Assembly (NCBI GenBank): GCA_002371825.1
Contig: DFHF01000037.1
Location: forward strand, 62,001-126,000
Reading direction: 5' to 3'
Length of the DNA: 64,000 nucleotides
From: Ruminococcus flavefaciens
GTDB lineage: Bacteria > Bacillota > Clostridia > Oscillospirales > Ruminococcaceae
Below are positions 57,284 through 64,000 of the stretch, in pieces; position 1 is the stretch's first letter; the number at the start of each line of letters is the position of its first letter. The notes under the pieces are model-generated. The model made no database searches. It saw only the letters and a program-made list of their open reading frames with translations, and was not told where the DNA came from. Both the position numbers and the translations under genes were made by a program.

Positions 57284-58417
57284 TTACTTTTTGCTCTTTG
57301 CTATAAGCTTTTCAATGACCTGAAGGATACGGTCATTTGTATCGGTCACACAGAGCTTTGCAGCTGCCGCAGACATTTCAGCAGTCTTTTCCGGAGCGTT
57401 ATAGAGCTTCTCTATCTCGCTGATTATGCGCTCATTTGTAACGTCCTTCTGCTCGATAACTACAGCCGCACCAGCCTTGCCGAGTACCATTGCATTATGA
57501 TACTGATGATTGCCGGCAACTATTGGTGAAGGTATAAGTATTGAAGCTCTTCCTGCTGCTTCAAGCTCAGCAAGTGTAGAAGCTCCCGAGCGGCAGATAA
57601 CAACATCTGCTGCTGCAAGACATACATCCATATCATTTATGTACTCAGTTATCCTGAGTCTGTCAGATTTAAGCGGGATACCGGCAGCCTTCATTGCCTG
57701 TGGGAAGGTGTCCTTGCCCATGCCGCCGTAACCGTGGATGTGATTTATCTTCAGCCCCTTTCCGACGTGCCACTTGATAGTCTCAGTCATTGTGTCATTT
57801 ATACATCCTGCACCGAGACTTCCGCCGAAGGAGAGAATAGTGAAGCTGTCATCAAATCCCAGCTTCTTTCTTGCCTCTTCCTTGGACATTTTATTGATAT
57901 TGCTCCTTACAGGGAGCCCTGTAACGCTGTATTCAAACTTGCTCTTATCCATATAATCAAGAGCTTCTATGACCGTGAACATAACATAGTCCACTTCTTT
58001 CGAGAGGAGCTTGTTTGTAACTCCCGGGTAAGCATTCTGCTCATGGATAGCTGTAGGGATACCCATTTTTGCGGCCTTGCGTATCACTGGTCCGGCAGCA
58101 TAGCCGCCTGTACCTATAGCGATATCCGGTCCGAAGTTCCTGATTATCTCCTTGGCACGTCTGCCGGAGGTGACAAGATAAGCAACAGCCTTTGCATTCC
58201 TTCCGATATTTTCAAGAGAGATCTTTCTCTGGAATCCTGCTACCTTGATAGTTTCAAGCTTATAGCCAGCCTTAGGCACAAGCTTTGACTCCATACCCTT
58301 AGGTGTTCCTGCAAACAGGAATTCTGTATCAGGATATTTTGATTTTATTATATCTGCTATTGCGAGACCGGGATTGATATGTCCGCCTGTTCCTCCGCAG
58401 GCAATAAGTACCTTCAT
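57284..58417 (-). CDS. murG: Lipid II synthase (GlcNAc transferase) MurG
   Basis: Protein of 377 aa adding GlcNAc to lipid I at the inner membrane face. Seen: ACGGTGGHINPGLAIA, HEQNAYPGVTN, SFGGSLGAG, and the donor site CRSGASTLAELEAAGRASILIPSP. AAGGAG before the ATG. In the dcw cluster between ftsW and murA. Confidence 0.97.
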   Translation of the reverse strand: MKVLIACGGTGGHINPGLAIADIIKSKYPDTEFLFAGTPKGMESKLVPKAGYKLETIKVAGFQRKISLENIGRNAKAVAYLVTSGRRAKEIIRNFGPDIAIGTGGYAAGPVIRKAAKMGIPTAIHEQNAYPGVTNKLLSKEVDYVMFTVIEALDYMDKSKFEYSVTGLPVRSNINKMSKEEARKKLGFDDSFTILSFGGSLGAGCINDTMTETIKWHVGKGLKINHIHGYGGMGKDTFPQAMKAAGIPLKSDRLRITEYINDMDVCLAAADVVICRSGASTLAELEAAGRASILIPSPIVAGNHQYHNAMVLGKAGAAVVIEQKDVTNERIISEIEKLYNAPEKTAEMSAAAAKLCVTDTNDRILQVIEKLIAKSKK

Positions 58418-58429
58418 ATAAAGACTCCT

Positions 58430-59713
58430 TTATGCGTTCTTGAGTTCACGCTCATTATCTGTATGAGTTATCTTCCGCTTTTTGCGGACAAGCTTTTCGT
58501 CCTGATAATACCTCTGCTGCGATATATTAAGCATTATTCCCATTTCGGCAAGCTGCATTATCAGAGCAGTACCTCCGTAGCTGAAAAACGGAAGACTGAT
58601 TCCGGTATTTGGAATAAGGTTGCTTACAACAGCCAGATTCAGGACAGTCTGTATACCTATCTGAGTTGTTATGCCCACTGCGATAAGCATTCCGAATCTG
58701 TCCTTACAGCGCACAGCAATAGAGAATCCCTCAACTACAAGAAGGAAGAATACCAGTATTATTGCAAGTGCTCCCACAAAGCCAAGCTCTTCACAGACTA
58801 TCGGGAAAACGAAGTCGTTTTTTGTCTCAGGCAGGTAGAGGTATTTCTGTCTGGAGTTACCAAGTCCCAGTCCGAAAAGTCCGCCTGAACCGATAGCTAT
58901 CATGGAGTTTGCTGTCTGCCATGTATCGTCAAGGACATCAGCAAAAGGATCCTGCCACGATTTGATTCGCACCGATACATAGCTGCCGGGGATCTTCGCC
59001 TGAACAAATATTATTATCGCTGCCAGGGCAACCACTGATATGCCAAGTACCAGGAACTGCTTTTTGTTAGCGCCTCCGCAGAGTATCATCGCAACTGATA
59101 TGGAAGCGATAAGTATGAGACCTGAAAGGTGAGGCTCGAAATAGAGGAGCATTGCATATATTCCCATGAGCACGGCATACTTGATGATACCTACTCCGAA
59201 GCGGTCCATATTCTTTCCGTCTCTCTCCATGCTGTAGGCAAAAAAGATTATTATGGCAAGCTTTGCTACCTCGGAAGGCTGAAAGTTTACCGGACCAAGT
59301 GTAAGCCAGCGCTTAGCTCCCATTTTACCGCCCTCATCGTTTCCGACGAGAAGAGCGGCTATCAGCAGAAGAATTCCCACAACATAGAGAAGTCCGGCGA
59401 TATTGAATTTCTTCAATCCCGGAAGCTTGATATTTTTGAGATTGTGGTAATCCATTTTCATAAAGAAAAGAAGTGCCGCAAAACCTATCACAGCGTGTTT
59501 TGCCTGACTTTTCGCATAGAAAAGTCCGTCTCCGTCGTGCTCGCTGTATGCCCACGCATAGCTTGCTGAGGACATCATTACTATTCCCACGACCAGAAGT
59601 ATCATTACATAAGCGAAAAAGGAAAGGCTTATATCGCTGTTCCTTCCCTCTCCCACAAAAGCCTTCCACAGTGAGCCTGTGGAGCTTGTTTTCTTCTTTT
59701 TGCTTGCCGCCAT
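58430..59713 (-). CDS. ftsW: SEDS peptidoglycan polymerase FtsW
   Basis: Protein of 427 aa with about ten membrane segments. Seen: the conserved extracellular loop around ARIKSWQDPFAD-like RIKSWQDPFADVLDD, GSGGLFGLGLGNSRQKYLYLPETKNDFVF and NTGISLPFFSYGGTALIMQLAEMG. It polymerises lipid II with the PASTA transpeptidase at 62354. Long basic tails at both ends. GGAG before the ATG. Confidence 0.96.
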   Translation of the reverse strand: MAASKKKKTSSTGSLWKAFVGEGRNSDISLSFFAYVMILLVVGIVMMSSASYAWAYSEHDGDGLFYAKSQAKHAVIGFAALLFFMKMDYHNLKNIKLPGLKKFNIAGLLYVVGILLLIAALLVGNDEGGKMGAKRWLTLGPVNFQPSEVAKLAIIIFFAYSMERDGKNMDRFGVGIIKYAVLMGIYAMLLYFEPHLSGLILIASISVAMILCGGANKKQFLVLGISVVALAAIIIFVQAKIPGSYVSVRIKSWQDPFADVLDDTWQTANSMIAIGSGGLFGLGLGNSRQKYLYLPETKNDFVFPIVCEELGFVGALAIILVFFLLVVEGFSIAVRCKDRFGMLIAVGITTQIGIQTVLNLAVVSNLIPNTGISLPFFSYGGTALIMQLAEMGIMLNISQQRYYQDEKLVRKKRKITHTDNERELKNA

Positions 59714-59741
59714 ATTTTCTCCTTTTTTACAGAGAGTTTTA

Positions 59742-60788
59742 TCACTTGAATGCCAACAGTGTGATTATTCCCAGAATACCGAAAATAATGCCTGCCAGCG
59801 AGAATGTTATCACTATTTTATATTCACTGAATCCGCTCATCTCAAAGTGATGATGTATGGGAGTCATCTTGAATATTCTCTTTCCCTGATGATCGGGGCT
59901 CTTCTTTTTGGTGTACTTGAAGTAGCTTACCTGTATCACTACTGAAAGTGCCTCGAAAATGTAGATAAGTGCAGTCAGAATGAGGAGAAGGTGCTTATGG
60001 AGTATAAGTCCTGTACCTGTAACAGCAGCACCGAGGAACATTGAGCCTGTATCTCCCATAAAGCACTTTGCAGGATTCAGGTTCCAGATAAGGAAGCCAA
60101 TGCATCCGCCGGCCAGTGCCATTGTAAAGAAGCTCATTTCTGTCTTTTCAAGTATAGCACAGGCAACTGTGAAAATAAGCATAGCCACCAGTGTAACTGA
60201 ACCGCAAAGGCCGTCAACACCGTCTGTCAGATTGACTGCATTAGTCAGATAGATTATTACCGGGATAAGTATTATATAATAGAATATCCCAAGTGAAGGT
60301 GTCTCCCAGAATCCGAAGTCAAGGGTAGTTGAACCGTCACCGAATTTATAGAGTGCAATAAGGAAGCCCAGTGAGAAAAGCACCTGAAGAACTATCTTCT
60401 GCATAGGAGAAAGTCCGTCGTTCTTCTTCCTTGCGACCTTTGTAAAGTCGTCTATAAATCCTATAAGTCCGAAGAGTGCAGAGAAAACTATCACTGCCAG
60501 GAACTCATAGAAAGCATTATGAGTTGCCTTTTCTGTAAGGTCAAGGCCGCCTCTGAGGCGGAATACCCAATAGCCGCATATCGAGGTCAGTATCGTGGAT
60601 AGTATGAACATGAAGCCGCCCATTGTCGGTGTGCCCTGCTTTTTAGCGTGCCACTGAGGACCGTCCTCAGTCTTTATAGGCTGACCGAACTTTATCCTGT
60701 GCAAAAATGGTACAAGGAATATTCCCGAAACACCTGCAACGACGAAAGACAGCATTGTTACCGCCAGATTAATTACCCAATATGACAT
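59742..60788 (-). CDS. mraY: Phospho-MurNAc-pentapeptide translocase
   Basis: Protein of 348 aa with about ten membrane segments, making lipid I. Seen: GTPTMGGFMFI, DDFTKVARKKNDGLSPMQK, NLTDGVDGLCGSVT and PIHHHFEMSGFSE. GGGAG stands about 12 bases before the ATG. Located between murE and ftsW, without a murF or murD gene in between. Confidence 0.97.
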   Translation of the reverse strand: MSYWVINLAVTMLSFVVAGVSGIFLVPFLHRIKFGQPIKTEDGPQWHAKKQGTPTMGGFMFILSTILTSICGYWVFRLRGGLDLTEKATHNAFYEFLAVIVFSALFGLIGFIDDFTKVARKKNDGLSPMQKIVLQVLFSLGFLIALYKFGDGSTTLDFGFWETPSLGIFYYIILIPVIIYLTNAVNLTDGVDGLCGSVTLVAMLIFTVACAILEKTEMSFFTMALAGGCIGFLIWNLNPAKCFMGDTGSMFLGAAVTGTGLILHKHLLLILTALIYIFEALSVVIQVSYFKYTKKKSPDHQGKRIFKMTPIHHHFEMSGFSEYKIVITFSLAGIIFGILGIITLLAFK

Positions 60789-60825
60789 CTTTTAAAACAA
60801 CTCCCAATATTATATCTTTTGAATT

Positions 60826-62262
60826 TTAGTCAAGAAGCTTAAGTCCCTCTGCAACGATCTCACGCTCGTCAAAGTGGATGTGCTTCATGCCGGCAAGGAT
60901 CTGATAATCCTCATGTCCTTTGCCCGCAAGTACTATTATATCACCTTTTTCAGCAATTTTCAAGGCATGATATATAGCTTCTCTTCTGTCTGCTACAACA
61001 TCGTAAGGAACACTGCTGTCCGTCAGGCCAGTCAGTATCTCTTTTATGATCTGTTCCGGATCCTCATTCCTCGGATTATCGGAGGTCACTATCAGTCTGT
61101 CCGCATACTTAGCAGCAGCAGCAGCCATTTTCGGACGCTTTGCAGCATCACGGTTTCCTCCGCAGCCAAAGAGGCATATGAGCCTTCCCTCAGTATACTC
61201 CTTTACACTTCTGAGGATATTCTCCACTGCATCAGGAGTATGAGCATAGTCGCATATCACCGTAAAATCACGCCCTGTAGGTATAACCTCACAGCGTCCC
61301 TTTACACCGTTATAGCTTCCTACAGCTGATAATATCTTATCCATAGGTATTCCCGCATTCAGGCATACTGCTATTGCAGCAGTTATATTTGACACATTGA
61401 ATGCGCCGGGCATATTCATATTAACGAGATAAGACTTATCATCCTGACAGAACCAGAAGCTTGATCCTGTAGACTTTATCTTTATGCCGTCAGCATAGTA
61501 ATCAGCGTTATCCTTTATGCTGAAGCTCTTTTTGTCACAGCTGATCTCGCTGAAGAGTCTGCGGCCGTAATCATCATCCACATTGCATATCGCTGTATCA
61601 CATATATCGAACAGCATTTTCTTTGCCTGATAGTAGTCCTCCATATCCTTGTGATAGTCAAGGTGATCCTGAGTAAGATTTGTAAATACTGCAATATCAA
61701 ACCAGGAAGAGCCTATCCTGTTCTGCACAAGACCAAAGGAGCTTACTTCCATGACTACATACTCGCAGCCGGCCTTCACCATTTTATCGAAGAGCTCCAT
61801 TAATTCATATGCCATAGGAGTTGTATTCTCCGTATGGAGCACTTCATCACCTATCTCATTGCGGATAGTTCCCACAAGACCAGTCTTATGGCCGGAAGAC
61901 ATCAAGATATTCTTTATAACATTGGTGATAGTAGTCTTGCCGTTAGTACCGGTAACTCCTATCATTTTCATTTTTTTCTCCGGATGGCCGAACCATGCAG
62001 AGCAGAGCTGACCGTATGCCTTTCGTGAATTCTCAACGATGAGCTGTCTGTCGCCAAGGCCCAGATCACGCTCGCATATTACCGCAGCCGCTCCCTTTTC
62101 AAGCATTTCCGCAGCAGCGGTATGGCCGTCGAAGCTTCCGCCCTTAACGCAGACGAAAATACATCCTTCAACAACTTTTCTTGTATCATCTGTAATGAAG
62201 CTTATTTCTGTATCATCGAGCTTTGTCTCTGCGATACCGTTTATCAGCTCATATAATCTCAT
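60826..62262 (-). CDS. murE: UDP-MurNAc-tripeptide synthetase
   Basis: Protein of 478 aa adding the third amino acid of the stem peptide. Seen: P-loop GVTGTNGKTT, NLTQDHLDYHKDMEDYYQAKKMLF, DYAHTPDAVENIL, and the DNPR motif in SDNPRNEDPE, which points to meso-diaminopimelate as substrate. GGAGGCGG before the ATG. Confidence 0.97.
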   Translation of the reverse strand: MRLYELINGIAETKLDDTEISFITDDTRKVVEGCIFVCVKGGSFDGHTAAAEMLEKGAAAVICERDLGLGDRQLIVENSRKAYGQLCSAWFGHPEKKMKMIGVTGTNGKTTITNVIKNILMSSGHKTGLVGTIRNEIGDEVLHTENTTPMAYELMELFDKMVKAGCEYVVMEVSSFGLVQNRIGSSWFDIAVFTNLTQDHLDYHKDMEDYYQAKKMLFDICDTAICNVDDDYGRRLFSEISCDKKSFSIKDNADYYADGIKIKSTGSSFWFCQDDKSYLVNMNMPGAFNVSNITAAIAVCLNAGIPMDKILSAVGSYNGVKGRCEVIPTGRDFTVICDYAHTPDAVENILRSVKEYTEGRLICLFGCGGNRDAAKRPKMAAAAAKYADRLIVTSDNPRNEDPEQIIKEILTGLTDSSVPYDVVADRREAIYHALKIAEKGDIIVLAGKGHEDYQILAGMKHIHFDEREIVAEGLKLLD

Positions 62263-62294
62263 CCTTACCGCCTCCTGTATTTTCTTTATTTATC

Positions 62295-62326
62295 TTTCCC
62301 GGACAAACGGCTGTCATACCGGGAAA
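62295..62326 (-). promoter_or_regulatory. Hairpin between the PASTA transpeptidase gene and murE
   Basis: TTTCCCGG (62295-62302) with CCGGGAAA (62319-62326), 16-base loop, in a 91-bp gap. No T run next to it on the minus strand, so it may be an mRNA-stability element rather than a terminator. Confidence 0.45.
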
Positions 62327-62353
62327 CGAATTTATCACTTTATCCGGCAGGTA

Positions 62354-64000
62354 TCAGCCGCCATCCTCGTAAACCGTGAATTCGAGCTCTATGGTAGTTC
62401 CCATAGGAACCTGTTTTCCGGCCTCCGGATACTGTCCGCTTACTATAGCACCTGCACTGTCAGCGGAAGCACCTATGGTTATGTAGTTAAGGTCATTCGA
62501 AGCCAGCAGATAATTGGCATTATACGCATCATATCCGATAAGATTCGGGACTGTCCTGTATTCGTTGGCCTTGTTCTTTTCTGTATACAGATAAACTGTA
62601 CCGTCTCTTGAAATAAATGCTCCTGTCTTAGGCGACTGTGCCACTACTTCAATACCGTTTCCGATTATCTTGGTATGCTCAGCATCGATCCCAAGCGATT
62701 CAAGAGTCTTCTTTGCGTCATCGATAGGACCTTCAAGAAGAGGTATCTTTATATCGAGACTTGCAAGCTCCTGATCTGTATACTCAGGGCTGATGCCAAG
62801 GTATGGCAGAACATCCTTGAGTATATCTCTTGCTGTAGGAACTGCAACAACGCTTCCGTAGTACTGGTTAGGGCTGTTATCAGGCATATCTCCAAGAACG
62901 AGGAGTATTATCTCCGGATCATCTGCCGGAGCAAAGCACATATAGGAAGCACCGTACTCCTGATCCTGATCGGTCTCTTCTCCGCCTTCGACGTATCCCT
63001 CATTGGTACTTTCCATACGTCTCTCGGATGTACCGGATTTTCCTCCGATAGCATATCCCTTGATCTTAACATTACCGGTATCACTGTCTGCAACAACATG
63101 GAACAGTGCATCTCTCATCTTTTCAGATGTCTCCTCAGAAACTACCTGACGGCGGACAGTTCTCTCGTTTTTGAGGGCAACGTTTCCGTCTTCATCAAGG
63201 ATCTTATCCACTACATAGGGCTGAAGGAGATAGCCTCCGTTTATCGCTGCACAGCAGGCAGTTATCATCTCTATAGGTGTAACAGTCTCACCCTGTCCGA
63301 AGGAACCTACTGCAAGGTTAACCGGATCAATATTATCATAGTTGAATATATCTCCTCTGCTCTCATAAGGAAGATCGACACCGGTAGTCTCTCCGAAGCC
63401 GAAAGCATTACAGTAATAAACGAATTTATCCTCTCCAAGAGCAGAACCGATCTGCATGAAAGCCGGGTTGCAGGAATGCATAAGCGCTTCCTGGAAGCTC
63501 TGAGCGCCGTGTCCGGGAGCTCTGACATGACAATGGATAGGCTGAAGTGCTCCGGGGATCTCTACATCACCGTCGCAGAAGTAGGGCTGACCCTTGAAGT
63601 CTATCTTTTCCTCCTCCATTGCAGAGGCACTGGTAACTACCTTGAAAACTGAACCAGGCTCATATCTCTCAGAAATACACTTGTTTTTCCATTGAGTTTC
63701 TCTCTCCTGAGCCAGCTTCTTATCAGCTTCTTCCTTATTTGCCATAGCCTTTATTTCTGCGGCAAGGAACGGATCTGATATCTCCATGGGCTGATTAAGA
63801 TCGAAGCTGGGATATGTAGCCATACCATAGATAGCTCCGGTCTTTGCATTCATAAGTATCGCACATCCACGATTCTTGACCTTATGCTTGATGACCATTT
63901 CCTGAAGATGCTTCTCAAGGTAGTACTGGATGTTCATATCTATAGTAAGATATACATCGTTTCCTTCCTTTGGGTCATAGGTCTTTGAATATTTATAGGG
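62354..64000 (-). CDS. PASTA-containing transpeptidase (SpoVD/FtsI class B PBP), 5' end outside window
   Basis: 549 codons are present and the frame is open at base 64000 (PKEGNDVYLTIDMNIQ reads through the edge). Seen: active-site SVFK in YEPGSVFKVV, SCN in MHSCNPAFMQIGS, KSGTS in GGKSGTSERR, then two C-terminal PASTA modules (IPLLEGPIDDAKKTLESLGID; TVPNLIGYDAYNANYLL). Class B penicillin-binding protein that cross-links septal peptidoglycan with FtsW. It stands at the head of the dcw genes here; PASTA modules suggest SpoVD or PBP2x type. Confidence 0.95.
   Translation of the reverse strand, partial: PYKYSKTYDPKEGNDVYLTIDMNIQYYLEKHLQEMVIKHKVKNRGCAILMNAKTGAIYGMATYPSFDLNQPMEISDPFLAAEIKAMANKEEADKKLAQERETQWKNKCISERYEPGSVFKVVTSASAMEEEKIDFKGQPYFCDGDVEIPGALQPIHCHVRAPGHGAQSFQEALMHSCNPAFMQIGSALGEDKFVYYCNAFGFGETTGVDLPYESRGDIFNYDNIDPVNLAVGSFGQGETVTPIEMITACCAAINGGYLLQPYVVDKILDEDGNVALKNERTVRRQVVSEETSEKMRDALFHVVADSDTGNVKIKGYAIGGKSGTSERRMESTNEGYVEGGEETDQDQEYGASYMCFAPADDPEIILLVLGDMPDNSPNQYYGSVVAVPTARDILKDVLPYLGISPEYTDQELASLDIKIPLLEGPIDDAKKTLESLGIDAEHTKIIGNGIEVVAQSPKTGAFISRDGTVYLYTEKNKANEYRTVPNLIGYDAYNANYLLASNDLNYITIGASADSAGAIVSGQYPEAGKQVPMGTTIELEFTVYEDGG

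Noticed and set aside
57734..58288. Plus-strand frame of 184 codons opposite murG
   Set aside because: Shadow of murG, with no start signal and no recognisable domain.
62675..63652. Long plus-strand open frame (325 codons) opposite the transpeptidase gene
   Set aside because: Shadow of the intact PBP frame; no ribosome-binding site, and the Cys/Ser-rich translation matches no protein type.

Overview
The window reads as a chromosomal segment of a Gram-positive, anaerobic, fibre-degrading Clostridia, most likely a Ruminococcus (Oscillospiraceae). Support comes from a secreted GH26 beta-mannanase ending in a ruminococcal dockerin, pyruvate formate-lyase fermentation, a DAP-type MurE in a clostridial dcw cluster, IreB, DegV, RqcH, a long clostridial PurL and PyrK/PyrD type 1B. 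Promoters are of the sigma-A type, almost all with a 17-bp spacer. No rRNA genes and no CRISPR array were seen; there is one intact tRNA gene.

Layout. 1-16.0 kb is housekeeping: a zinc-ribbon pseudokinase with PASTA modules, purL, mtaB, an HPr-like protein without the catalytic His, rpsF-ssb-rpsR, pyrK-pyrD, ruvX, trmL and a DegV protein. 16.0-24.1 kb is a scrambled accessory island around tRNA-Leu(CAG). The 3' part of the tRNA plus its terminator (127 bp) is repeated perfectly 6,465 bp downstream, like a pair of attachment sites. The interval holds two recombinase remnants, a DUF6809-like gene, an AT-rich pair of helicase genes (a NERD-SF1 helicase and a 5'-truncated RecQ-like helicase) and an in-frame chimera of a histidine-kinase fragment with a P-type ATPase tail. 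Just upstream lie a copied mannanase/dockerin 3' end and a broken ECF sigma gene.

24.1-29.1 kb carries the intact mannanase and a split pyruvate formate-lyase operon: a 702-aa body without the glycyl-radical domain, a coupled 71-aa cysteine/acid-rich protein and a separate 79-aa glycyl-radical protein. 29.3-38.3 kb has a solute-binding lipoprotein, an M15 peptidase, an AraC regulator, ireB, a PdaA-like deacetylase, pnuC behind a long leader hairpin, and a Y-family polymerase with a YolD-like partner behind two SOS-box-like sites. 38.4-41.6 kb is a MacB/FtsX-type ABC exporter behind a TetR-type palindrome. 41.6-50.4 kb, on the minus strand, runs rqcH, aag, an AraC gene, a membrane protein, nth, yjbQ, a sirtuin and a lipoprotein, plus rlmA and a trmK-nif3 fusion.

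50.4-64 kb, all minus strand, is a DUF1858 protein, a zinc-ribbon protein, a SigH-like sigma factor, a DivIVA-like coiled-coil protein and the division/cell-wall cluster PBP(PASTA)-murE-mraY-ftsW-murG-murA-ftsQ-ftsZ. It supplies lipid II synthesis and septal assembly but lacks murC, murD, murF and ftsA. The strongest candidates for something new are the split formate-lyase, the helicase pair in the tRNA-bounded island, and the pnuC and HPr-associated RNA structures.
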